Assembly: GCA_032209605.1 (NCBI GenBank)
Contig: JASFXZ010000038.1
Coordinates: 3,410,001 to 3,474,000 of the forward strand
Source of the DNA: Mactromeris polynyma
Taxonomy: Eukaryota > Mollusca > Bivalvia > Venerida > Mactridae
Reading direction: 5' to 3'
DNA length: 64,000 nucleotides
Program-made: the position numbers and the translations under genes
Shown: one piece after another, positions 11,374-43,600 of the stretch
Layout of the letters: each line of letters opens with the position of its first letter
How positions within the stretch are numbered: position 1 is the stretch's first letter
The notes under the pieces: generated by a model
What the model saw: the letters and a program-made list of their open reading frames with translations, nothing else
The model's database searches: none
Told to the model about the DNA's origin: nothing

Positions 11374-12113
11374 CAATACCATGCACATGCTTGCTGTTCA
11401 TGATTTCATATATTTTCACTTCTAGTTACGTCATTTGCATGCTTATAAATGTATTACTTTGACCATCTTGTTTCCTCTCTGTTATGATGTATATAAATGT
11501 GTGAATTGCAATATAAATTAGAAAAATATGGCATTTGATAAGTAATTCAAAGTTTTTGAAATACCCTTTTGACAGCGCACCAGCTTCCATTTTTGTTTTG
11601 GGTGATTTTTGTTGTTGTTTTCATGCATGTTTTATTCATAAGTATCAATTTTTTAAAATATGTATTATCAATGACAGCTCTAGTGTGGTGAATAAGGCCT
11701 GGGGTAATTATGTGACTGTGATACCCTGTGTAAATAATTAAGTACGAAATTATAGCTTGAATATATTGAATCAACACAAGCTGCCATGCAAGACTGACAT
11801 TCATGAGTGAGTTGCTGAATTAAAACTGAATTTATCTAATTATATTAGACAGTGGCTAGGGTTACGCCATACGGTTCCGTAACTCTAGAACTGGGGATTG
11901 TACCAAACAAACAGGTGTTAAGGATGACTTGTCGACATTTGTGTTCTATAATAATGATAAAATCATGTCCATATTTCATCATAAATCATACCGGTAAGTA
12001 TATTTGATTATGAATAGTAGTCTAGAGGTCACGTCATATTGTCAAGCTGTAAAAATGATCTCTTTGGTGAACCTCTGAATACATTTATATGTTGATTTGA
12101 TTTACTTTTTTGA

Positions 12114-32124
<20,011 letters not shown>

Positions 32125-33480
32125 GGAAATTTATATTTAGAATCTTCTTATGACCACAATATTTATCATATCAGTCACTGTTGTCATGGAAACCTATCGT
32201 TTGTGCCTTGATATTCCTAAAAATACTTAACCAATGTAGGTGTTATACCTTAATCAATCATAGACTTAAGTAGTTAATTAACGTTTATACTTATATAAAG
32301 GGTTTACAAACTTTATTTTTACAGTACTAGGTTGCATTGGTGCATTTTTTTCATATCTGTGAACATATACTAGTAATATAATTTACAAACTGGTTGTTCC
32401 TGATGTCTGCTTTGTGTTCATCTGAACGACATTTCGTACAAAAGAATACAGATGTTTTATGGTCTTTATATAAGCTTTCTGTGGCCTTTTACACAGAGGT
32501 GTTGAATTTTAGACATTTATTTGTTCTCTTTTTATCTTTATATAATGGATGAGCAGAATAGATTTTTGCATTAAACCTATTTATGCAAATACAACAAAGC
32601 AGTAGGTTGTATGTCTTATTTGTATCACCTCAAATGAATTGATGACTGTATATAATATCAGTTAAAAATGTACTTGAATTTTATAACTCTTTTTTGTCTC
32701 ATAGAAGTTCCATTCGTATGTGTAATATGTTTTTCATTATAATTGTGGTATTTATATGACTTTAAAAAAAACTTCTTTCAAGTTGTTAGTGAACACGTAA
32801 TTCTGCTTTTTAGTGTCTTGGAATGATTTTCTTTTCAACATGAACTCTTCATGTAATCTCAATAAAGTGTTTGTATGGAAGTCGTGATTTTATATTAGTT
32901 GGTGATCTTAATCAAACCAACTTTCATATTTTATTGTAAATGGATTTTTAAATCTGAGTTATTTATTATTTTTTTGGATAACAGTGGTAGTTGGGTACTT
33001 TTAATCTTTTTTTACAGGTTTTTTTTTATTATAGCCATGTATTTTTGGTAATTTTTTAATCTCATGTGTGTTTTAATTCTGATCTGACAAGATATATTTT
33101 AGACAATAACCAAATAACATGAGTTGTATGACAAGTATTTCTGCAGCTTCTTGTGGTGATAAACTTGTAATACTTAAAGTTAAATGTAGTTGTGATTGTT
33201 TTATATACAAAATGTTCATTGCAGTTAAGAGTGCTTTTAGATAGTCCAATTTGATACAGGTGTAGGTAGGTCATATTTACCTGTATCTCACCTTTTGCTC
33301 ATCTCATGTGTTCAGACATAGTTGTCATAAAATAGCAAGTTGTTATACAGAGAGAAAAAATACATTTGAAATACTTCAATGATAATTTATATTTTGCATA
33401 ATGTAGATAGATCTAGTTATGTATAACATTTAAGATAATATATCTGAATGTTTAAGGCAAATCTTAAATAAAAAATCTTG
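32125..33480 (+). other. SH2D4A: Probable 3'UTR of the SH2D4 gene
   Basis: AT-rich DNA after the stop, with no ORF of note. A canonical AATAAA sits at 32861-32866 followed by GT-rich sequence (GTGTTTGTATGG), about 740 bases after the stop. It is the best candidate polyadenylation signal. A second AATAAA lies near 33467. The boundary is inferred. Confidence 0.5.
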
Positions 33481-34216
33481 AAATGGAAACTATACATGTT
33501 TAAACCATGCTTTGTGGAAGAGTTATCCATGGAAAAAGTGTTTGTCTTCAACTTTTGTACACAAAAAGTCCCCATAAATTAACACACCAAAGATGAACAT
33601 TGTCTGGGATATAAACACTTTAATATTTCATGCCCATGTAAACAAAGAACCAACAATGTTTTATTCCAGTATTTAATGATCTGTACATTTTTGAAGAAGA
33701 GTTCTTCAGAGATTTTGTTCTAAGATTGTATTTAATCAAACAATATGTAATAAGACCAAGGTTAAACATAATGGTATAGAGTTTGTTGAAATGGCAGTTT
33801 ATTCACTTTGATTTCCTATTTATCAAGTAATATGATGTCCTTTCATAAGCTGTCAGCTCGATTAATGATAGTTCTCAGATCGGGTTAAATTTTTGAAAGT
33901 TTAGTAAACATCATTTACCTTCCTTTTTACCTTCAGTTAAGTCCCCTACTGCTTCAGAGATACAATCCATATTTATTGTAGGTACTGTCCTAATGATAAC
34001 GTATCATAGCATTCTTTTACTTAAAACTAAACGATTTCATAAGGTTCATGCTGAGGATGACCACTTTATGCTTCCATCAAATATATGGGACAATTTATGT
34101 AATGGTGGACAATCTGGGCTCGAGGATTGTAAAGGTTGTCATAATTTCAATTTTGTTAATGCATTTCTTATTATCCTATTTTATCATTAGTTCTCATATT
34201 GTTCAATGTAAGGGTT

Positions 34217-34433
34217 GTTTGTTAGGGGCCACCAGGGTCGATCTGTTACGGTTTCGCATCCCGCTCAGTATTTAGAATTTGTGAGACTCCATGCAGCTGG
34301 CTTACGGAAGGTCATCGGTTTTACCCAATTGTCTGCCGGAGTTATTCTCCAACCTCATTACTGAACTTATCACTACATAACTCTGGCTGTGTTTGTGTCT
34401 TAGAGCCCCATTATAAACAAACACAAACAAGGG
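34217..34433 (+). mobile_element. tRNA-derived SINE copy
   Basis: Degenerate B box GGTTTCGCATCCC (34250-34262), then the core CAGCTGGCTTACGGAAGGTC (34293-34312) shared with the SINE at 3966-4270. It ends in an AAACAAACACAAACAA tail. The A box is poorly preserved. Confidence 0.7.
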
Positions 34434-36452
34434 TAATGTGTAAGCTGTTTATTTTGATAATGGCATTTTCTGGAATTTTAGTTCATTCAGTAGTATTCGC
34501 TACATGTTGTGTATTCGTTGGGAGGCAATGACATTGTATGTTTTATTGTAGTATTAAATACGACAGCTCTAATAAAAACATACTAAGAAGCAAACTTTGA
34601 CTGTTATTTTTCATTATTAGTATCCTGTTTCATGATTGTTTTTTAAAATTATACTGACATGTCATTGTCAACATTTGAACCTTTTTTTAACAAATCTAAG
34701 ATGTTGAAATGTGATATTTTGTGAAGTTTTGGTTATGTTTGTTGTGTTGATGAGTCGACTGCATGTAGTATAACAGTATTGTGTACTATTCAGTACAAGT
34801 TGCTCATTGTAATTTTTGTTTCTCTTAAATTCTATGTAATGTTTTATCTGATGAATGACACCCGTTTTTTGCAAGTGAATGTTAACAAATGTGACACAAG
34901 TTATCTTTATATAACATTCTGTAATAGACTTCTTCCAGTTTATATTATATTATGTTATACTTGTTCCCATTGGGTAGTGCATGATGCAATACATGCTTCT
35001 ATTGGCTTTTACAGTGTACACTGCTTGTTTCTATTGGTTAATACAGTGTGCAACATTTGATTCTGTTAGTGTTACATAATATAATGTTTGTTGTCATTAG
35101 ATATAAATTTAGTAGGAATTTTGCTATACTATGCTATACTTTGCTATATATATGTTTAGAAGTTAACCATTGGTTTGTGGAATATCTCTGAAATCCTCAT
35201 ATGATCAATAATGGTGCTATTTCTGTAGTGTGCCATTTTTCTCCAACTAGTAGGCAAATTGTTGTCGTTTGTTTCAAACAAACTGTGATTATTTACAATG
35301 TTGACGAAGTATTGAAAGATTGTCTTCAAATCCTTGAACATCCTTTGTGCAGTTGTGTCAGTTTGTTCTTATAATAGGTAAATTTCATTGATAAAAAAGT
35401 GTGATTTATGCTTATAACCAGGGTTCATTAAATTCCTCATTCATATCTACATCTTATTTGATATGATATTTATCTAATCCATAACTGAAATATGCAAGGT
35501 AGTGTGTGAATGACAAAGGTATTTGGAGAACAATGTTGATTTTTCATACCAACAATTTGAATTTTGTACTCAATACATTGTGTCAGCTGGCTTCTGTAGT
35601 ATAGGCAAGTGATCCAAGTCACATTATGTATTGAGAAGAAGACAATGGGTATATGCTAAATAACATGACATATATATATTAGATAGAAAGCTTCATTTTG
35701 TCCACAATGTGTACATGTTTTGCTTGTTGTTTATAGACCTTGAAGTCATGTGAAGTTAATTTGTGTACTGCTTAATGCAGATATATGAAAACAATCAAAA
35801 TTTTACTTGATGCTCATTTATTTTCTACAACACTTTTGTTTTCTTACATTGTACACATTCTTTTTCTCCTTAAAACTGATAATTTGTTTACCTTTGTGAT
35901 AAAGCCTTAATGTTGGCCAGTCTTGATAATGGTTGTGAAAATGTTAGTTACGGTAAGGGCACTTGTGACTGAGTAATCTGCACAAAAAGTGGTCAAATCC
36001 TTACCTTGCCTTATTGTATGTTCTGGCTTAAATAACTTTATGAGTTTTGTGATACAAATACATTCTATGGTGTTAATTAGTTTCAGAAGAATTTGTTTGC
36101 TCTTTATGATATTTCTAATGTTCTGTTAAAATCCTCTCAGATCCAAGATGTATTGCACCATTAACATTGTTGTCAGATTGATTGTTGGAAGAATCTGTCG
36201 ATGTACATAGCAACTTGCAATACATTGCTAATTTATATAAGTGTATTCCGGTTCTGGACGGTCTTTTTCTTTGTCTTGCCGGTTCTTCCCAGGTGCTATG
36301 AGGCCATGGCCTGTGATTTTACCCTCAGGCCAGTAACTATTGAAGGCATTGTACAAGTATAGAAATTATTATATCAAAAATGGAATTTCAGGCCAATAAA
36401 TTTTACAACTGTTAAGGCATATTATTATTCTTTGCCACGAATATTTGAATAC

Positions 36453-36509
36453 ACGAAAAGCTCTCAGTTCATGTTTAATAGCGAAAAGCTCTCAGTTCAT
36501 GTTTAATAG
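36453..36509. repeat. 28-bp unit in two tandem copies
   Basis: CGAAAAGCTCTCAGTTCATG followed by TTTAATAG, repeated once without change. Confidence 0.85.
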
Positions 36510-38311
36510 CTCGGCTTCAACTATTTCTTTGTTGAATATAACACATGGATTTTAACACAACTTCTATATATTAACAGTCCCAAAATGTAAATTTCTAGTA
36601 TGGTAGGTCAATTGAATTGCAGTTTTGATATAATTATGAGTTCTTTTCACAACATCTGTAATATATATTGTACGCTTTCTTGCCGATCAAAACCTCTTTT
36701 TGGCTGATAATTGATGTAGGGTAATCTTTTACCTGCATCTTTAATAAAAACATTGTACAGAATATTTTGGTCTACCATGGCACATAGTATGCACTGTATA
36801 ATGTTGCTTTTTCACGTCCTTCAATCACATCAATTGTTCATCAATTCTGTAATGAATTTGTGGTCTTGGACTTTATTTTAGTATATATGTTTTGTATTAT
36901 ATAATGGGAACATTTTAATGCTTGTTTTACAAAAAAATTCTGCTTGTATATTCATTGAAACAGAAATGGTTGTTTTTTATACATCATGTTGTTATTGTTG
37001 TTTTTTTATTCTACGGTCCACAATATGTATTCTTTGTACTAATACAATGGTGAAGAAAAACAAGCTAAAGTTTTAGGACTTTGTTTTTAAAACATTGCAG
37101 GAAAAATCTAGGAATAAGTCTGAAATACTGTTCTTATGACAGGACATTTTTCTTGCTTGTAAGACAGTGCATTCTGTTTGAAATGATATGTTTGGGTGAC
37201 ATTTGGTGACTGCATACATTTGTGAGCAGAAATGTTTGCAAATCACTGAAATAAGTATTGTTATTTTCTGATAGTAAACGTATTTAAGTAATTCTGTGAA
37301 TGAGTAAGATTACGCATGCTGATATTTCTGCGACATTCTTGAAAGTCGCAAACATTTCCGTGACGCGAACTTGAAACTTCTGCAGTAAATATTTTTGGCA
37401 AAATGTCTTGTGTTCTCTGGCGGAATGTGAAGTAAATGCATTATAACCTATACCTGAATCTTTATCGTTTCAAGGACTGTTTAGATTGTCCAAACAGTTA
37501 CATAGGCAGCTTATGACAGTATGATATTGTATCTTTGTATCTCACATGTAAAGTCAATTTACTAGAACTTTCTGATTTTAATTATGTTTAATCTAGTCAT
37601 GAGTATTTTGTACGATACTTAAGTTAAGTGCACATTTTTCATTAATAGCAAGCATATGTTAAACTAGAATCTTCACTTTTATTATCTTTTGTAATCATTT
37701 ATACTGTTTCTTATACAATTTGTATAATATTCATTACACTGCTATTTCATCACAGTGCGATAGACATTGATTTTTTTCTGACAGTTTTAGTGTCTCTATT
37801 TGCCATTCCGGTTCTTTTTGGTTGAGTTATATATCCCCTCCCCATTATTTCAATCATTCACACACTAAGGATCTGATTGGGGAGGCTTGAAAGTATGGTT
37901 AAAACTGCTTATTATCATGAATATTCGTAGTATTAAAGTACATGTACCAAGTTTGCGAGACTGTCTGCAATATTTCTATTACTATGGTTGGACTTTTAAT
38001 TAGTGTTCCTCCTACTGAACACATACTACAAATGGTTGAACTAGAATTTAGTTACTCTGTGATACAGTGAACATAATCAGTTAACTAGCATCATTTCAGT
38101 GAAATATGTATTAAAACTGTCAAAATCATTTTTTATCGTCCATTTGTTGTAGTTTTAACACATTAATATTTTATGTTACATTTAATCACTTGTAAGAACA
38201 TGTCTTGTTATATTTTTATATGTACTATGTTATATATATACAATTTTCATTATGCATGACAAATAAACAATCAAACAAAGGAAGTAGATGAAGTGTTTTG
38301 TCGATGTTTGT

Positions 38312-39090
38312 GTAGATACATGCCTTTGTATGAAGAGTCAACATTACATAGTGATGCAGTGACAATAGTCCACCAAGATTTCACATAGATACATGTATGA
38401 AGAGTAAACATTACATAGTGATGCAGTGACAATAGTCCACCAAGATTTCACATAGATACATGTATGAAGAGTCAACATTACATAGTGATGCAGTGACAAT
38501 AGTCCACCAAGATTTCACATAGATACATGTATGAAGAGTAAACTTTACATAGTGATGCAGTGACAATAGTCCACCAAGATGTCACATAGATACATGTAGG
38601 AAGAGTAAACTTTACATAGTGATGCAGTGACAATAGTCCACCAAGATTTCACATAGATACATGTATGAAGAGTAAACTTTACATAGTGATGCAGTGACAA
38701 TAGTCCACCAAGATTTCACATAGATACATGTATGAAGAGTAAACTTTACATAGTGATGCAGTGACAATAGTCCACCAAGATTTCACATAGATACATGTAT
38801 GAAGAGTAAACATTACATAGTGATGCAGTGACAATAGTCCACCAAGATTTCACAAAGATACATGTATGAAGAGTAAACTTTACATAGTGATGCAGTGACA
38901 ATAGTCCACCAAGATTTCACATAGATACATGTATGAAGAGTCAACATTACATAGTGATGCAGTGACAATAGTCCACCAATATTTCACATAGATACATATA
39001 TGAAGAGTACACATTACATAGTGATGCAGTGACACTAGTCCACCAAGATTTCACATAGATACATGTATGAAGAGTAAACATAACATAGTG
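38312..39090. repeat. 67-bp minisatellite, about 11.5 copies
   Basis: Unit core AGTGATGCAGTGACAATAGT, then CCACCAAGATTTCACATAG and ATACATGTATGAAGAG. Copies differ at few positions (AACATT/AACTTT, TCAAC/TAAAC, GATGTC). The 67-bp period is not a codon multiple and gives no long ORF. Sits between the 3' ends of SH2D4 and the zinc-finger gene. Confidence 0.93.
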
Positions 39091-40034
39091 CAAAATTGCT
39101 TGTACAAATCAGAGATCTGTATATTTCATAATTGATGAGGTCATATATGTATAAAATAGTACAAGAGGTCACATGGTCAAACGTTTGGATGAACATTGTC
39201 CAATTGATCATTGAACATGGTGGCAAGTATGCAAATTGGCAAAACTGAAAAACGTTAAAAAAGCGAATATTAGGCAAGAATAGATGTAAAACATAAGCAT
39301 ACCCATTATTTGGACAAGGATGAATGTGACAAATTGTGTTGATCACAAAATCTACACACAATACAAAAATCAGGACCTATTAGATGAATGGTGAAGTTAA
39401 AATCTATGCAAAATATGATCAATTTCAATCAATTAAAGATACAATTAGACTTAACTTTTGAATATGAAAATGCAAACTCGAGTACAAAATTATTTTATTG
39501 CCTAAATCAAAATAACCAATTAAACAATTTTGCACTTCAATCTGTGTTAAAATGATATTAACTTGATAAAGTGTGCATCTTAAGATTTACACACACAAAA
39601 ACTTTCATGTGCAATAGCTATATATTTCCATTCACTTTCATTTTTTGTTGTTGAAAAAAGTATGTATGCTATAGATTTTAACGTAAAAAACTGTCATGAA
39701 TTTGTTAACAGTATAAAAGGGGGTCAAACTGATTGAGTATTTATATGTATGGATTGTTGCCAGTTAAAATGTTACTGAACCCATTCCCCACAACTAATGT
39801 CAGAAAGTTCAATATTATCAATAGTCATAGATTCTGAATAACCTTCCAACAAAAAAATAGTCAATATTTCATACAACTTGTACATGTAGATGTAATACAC
39901 CTACACTCCAATACAGTATAAACTCTGTGTAAGTCCTGTTTGATGTCATTGCAGGTAACATTAGTGCAAAATAATTGAAGCAACGTACTTCAATTCGTAC
40001 ATGCACTACTGATCTATGTTCAATTATCAGTACA
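39091..40034 (-). other. 3' flank and probable 3'UTR of the zinc-finger gene
   Basis: AT-rich, no ORF of note. It contains the candidate poly(A) signal at 39494-39499. Where the transcript ends is not determined by sequence alone. Confidence 0.4.
39494..39499 (-). terminator. Candidate poly(A) signal for the zinc-finger gene
   Basis: AATAAA on the minus strand, about 540 bases after the stop codon of the zinc-finger gene. Nearer AT-rich hexamers are less canonical. The call rests only on the hexamer. Confidence 0.35.
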
Positions 40035-40694
40035 TTAAAACTTTACTTCTTCTCTGATTGTTTCATCAATAATTTGCAGTGTTCGTTCTCGTAACTCGTC
40101 AGCATCTTCCATTTCTAGCATCTGTTGGTCGGCAACGGTATAATTGTAAGTAATTGGTTGTACAGGGGACGGTTTGTCTGGATTGTGAAGCCGCTCCATG
40201 TGTGATTCTAGATACTTCTTGTCTTCAAATTTCCTTGAACATATAAGACACTTGAGCCGCTTTCCTCCTGTGTGACTTTTTTCATGTACTTTCATGTTGC
40301 TTTTATCGGTAAATCGTTTTCCACAGTGACTGCAGGCAAAGGGTTTGATACCTTTATGTGTATTCATGTGACTTCGGTAATCTTCCATCTCGTAATAAAC
40401 TTTCGGACACATCTCACAAGGGTGAAGAGTAATTTTGAATTTCTCTTTAACGTCAGCAACCTTGTCAGGGTGGGTATGTGCCAAATGTTTTTTGAATCTC
40501 CACAATGTATGAAATTTTTCTGTACAGTAGATGCACGGGTATCGCCATTCTTCCGTGTGTGTTCGTTTGTGGTTGTTCAGTAGACTTGGCTTTTTGAATT
40601 TACGACCACACACACTACACAGGAAATGAACGTTTTTATGGGTCCACTTATGCTGATTCAAACCATCCAAACTTCTGAAATCCTTTGAACATCC
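40035..40694 (-). CDS. Zinc-finger gene last exon: finger block and C-terminus
   Basis: Completes the finger begun in the preceding exon (CPEE|GC), then five clear C2H2 units: CSVC, CIYC, CEMC, CSHC and CLIC. The tail is VQPITYNYTVADQQMLEMEDADELRE-like and acidic (only its flavour is given here). The stop is TAA at 40035-40037. The acceptor CCCTTAG|GG is preceded after about 20 nt by a 33-bp tandem array (40709-41104). Confidence 0.88.
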   Translation of the reverse strand, partial: GCSKDFRSLDGLNQHKWTHKNVHFLCSVCGRKFKKPSLLNNHKRTHTEEWRYPCIYCTEKFHTLWRFKKHLAHTHPDKVADVKEKFKITLHPCEMCPKVYYEMEDYRSHMNTHKGIKPFACSHCGKRFTDKSNMKVHEKSHTGGKRLKCLICSRKFEDKKYLESHMERLHNPDKPSPVQPITYNYTVADQQMLEMEDADELRERTLQIIDETIREEVKF

Positions 40695-43600
40695 CTAAGG
40701 GAAGTAGAAACAGAAAAGTAAACATGAAGTATCAAATTTCAAATATAAAAGTAAACATGAAGTATCAAATTTCAAATATAAAAGAAAACATGAAGTATCA
40801 AATTTCAAATATAAAAGTAAACATGAAGTATCAAATTTCAAATATAAAAGTAAACATGAAGTATCAAATTTCAAATATAAAAGTAAACATGAAGTATCAA
40901 ATTTCAAATATAAAAGTAAACATGAAGTATCAAATTTCAAATATAAAAGTAAACATGAAGTATCAAATTTCAAATATAAAAGTAAACATGAAGTATCAAA
41001 TTTCAAATATAAAAGTAAACATGAAGTATCAAATTTCAAATATAAAAGTAAACATGAAGTATCAAATTTCAAATATAAAAGTAAACATGAAGTATCAAAT
41101 TTTAATGCTCATGAATTACACAATTCATTGAACAAGTTTTCTGGAAAGCACAATGCTGATTATAATGCATACTGAAAATGAGTTTCCTAAATTCAATAAG
41201 TTATGAACATGAATGTAATATTTTATACATATCATAACTTGTATATCAGTATTTTATTGGTAAAGATTAAATTTTCATGCATAAAAGAAGCTGTAATCAC
41301 TGTAACACTGTGACATCACATCATTTATTTCACTAACGAATTGTCAAAAATATTACAGAGTGCTATATACTTTATTACGTGTAATCCACATCATGTATGG
41401 TACAACTACAGAAATACTGGTGTAACTTCTAAGATATTATTTATGAGCAGTAATATAGAGGCAGAGGCTTATTCTAGGTAAATTACAAGTTAATGATAAG
41501 GAATATATTCAAGAGTTCATTTGAATATCAACATTTACTATCTACATATTTCAGAATATTAATAAATTATTAATTTTGATCTAAAATTAGCAATGTAACC
41601 AGAATTTTTAAAGAAATTCTTTGAAAAAGGATATCCGTCATTAAACCAAAGATTCAGGGTTTGCGTAAAGTATATATTATGGTAGTTGTTAAATGTGACA
41701 GTCGCTTTCATAATAATAAATGTGCATACCTCTTCAGGACAAATGTATGGTCGTTCACCAGTATGTCTGCGTCTATGGATGTCAAAGTGACGTTTATATT
41801 TGAACTTCTCTCCACACATATCACACATGAAAGGTGAAACTTGATCTCCATGTCTCTTTATGTGATAATGATAGGCATTTGATTTCTGTGGGAACGTTTC
41901 ACTACAATACTGAAACATAATTATGGGAATAGTCTTTATATCATTTCACAAACAAAAGGGCCCTACGTGGCCCTCCTAAGACCATGCCCCCTAGCAGTCA
42001 TGGTCTATGACATGAAGGACTTCAGAAGGGGGCCACACAAGAAATATTTCAGAATATGGCTATTACTTCGGTGGTGAAAGAATGACTGCTCATTACCTAT
42101 ATTTCAAAGAGTTTTTACATCGAAACCTCAATAATAAGACCACATTGGTTCGGATCAAACTCAGTCTTATTTGTGAGTTGATTTAATTATGGAGTTAAAA
42201 AAATGACGAAAATTAACAACGGGTTGTATTAATGAGGTGGTCTTAAATTCAAGGTATTCTTTAAGTGAGGTTTTATCATACATGTATTGGACCATCCAAT
42301 CCCATCTTACAGAAAGATAAGCCGTGTCTGCAACACTTACAGGACATTTGTGTTTTCCAACTCCGTGTATTGAAAGATGTGTGAAATAAAGTTCAGGAAA
42401 TGAAAATTTCTTTTCACAAAGAACACACTCCAAAGGACCTCTTGAACATTGATGCTCCGAAGACATGTGTTCCCTTAATTTCCCATGACCAGTCACCATT
42501 TTCAAACATGCTGTACATTTGAATAAACACGCATCCATTTCTTCTTCTGATTTAATGGTTGTAGTACTTTGTTCCTCTGAATCACAACTACATACACTTT
42601 GTATATGCATGTCTAACTTTGAACAAGACGAAAATCGCCATGAACAGCTATGGCATTCGTATGGCTTCCTGAAATGTTCACGCAGATGATGTGAAAGACT
42701 CTTCACATTGGGAAAGCCTGAACAGCATATATTACATTTAAATGCATGTTCATCATAATGCTTTATTAAGTGTCTAGAAAAATCCTCACGAGAATGAATA
42801 TCTTTGAAACCACAAATTACACACACTATTGGATAACTTAGATTACTTTGAAACAAATCAACTAGTTTTGATGTTATTAGAACATTAAGTTCAGTATGTA
42901 CAAACGTCACTTTGTTTTCCAAAGCTTCATTGTCATTACTTATAACTTTAACTTCATTACATTTTGGAAGTTTTGCTAGATGAGTGTCTAGGTGAATTTT
43001 CCAAAGAAAGTTATATCCACAGAGGTCACATCTGTATTTTCCTGTGTCTAAATCTGGCACTGTATAGACGAAATGTTTGACTGGACCACATTTCTTTCTC
43101 AATATATATTCCACAGCTTTGGTGCTTTCCTCCCTTGTGAAGTCTTCAGCTATTTCGTGAAAGAATTTCTTCCTCTTAGCATCGTTGACATCAGAACTCT
43201 CATCTACTGTGTCAGTATCTTCTCCTTCCTGCTTCTCAACCAACAGATCATCCTCATAATCATCATCAGAATCATGTTCATCATGATCAAAGTTATCAGT
43301 TTGGTAACTGTCAGTGCCATTATCACTACTTATGAGTGAATCACCCACATTAGTGTCAGTAATCTGGTTTTTAGGAATGGCGTTACAGCTATCTTTAAAT
43401 GCTGCTATCTCAGCAGGGTCAGCTGATTCATCGTCTGTGCAAATTGTGTATTCAGATTCTTTTTTAACCTTCACAGTGGAAGAATTGTTCTTGCCTGAAA
43501 ATGATGCAAAGAAATAAACAGCTTCTCAACAACAGTTTGCAAAGACAAAGGAATTCTTCAACAAGAAAAGTGACCAGAAAAGTTGTGAAATGTGGAATTG

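Larger units (their letters stand above)
33480..38311. other. Gene-poor intergenic DNA between convergent genes
   Basis: No exon or ORF with family resemblance on either strand. It holds one SINE (34217-34433) and a 28-bp two-copy tandem (36453-36509). The rest is AT-rich unique-looking sequence. Confidence 0.6.

Noticed and set aside
38312..39090. A CRISPR-like or satellite centromere array
   Set aside because: No spacers, only about 11 copies of 67 bp. An ordinary minisatellite.
40685..41131. ORFs with VNMKYQISNIK and KFDTSCLLLYL repeats
   Set aside because: Both strands of the 33-bp intronic array stay open because 33 is a codon multiple.
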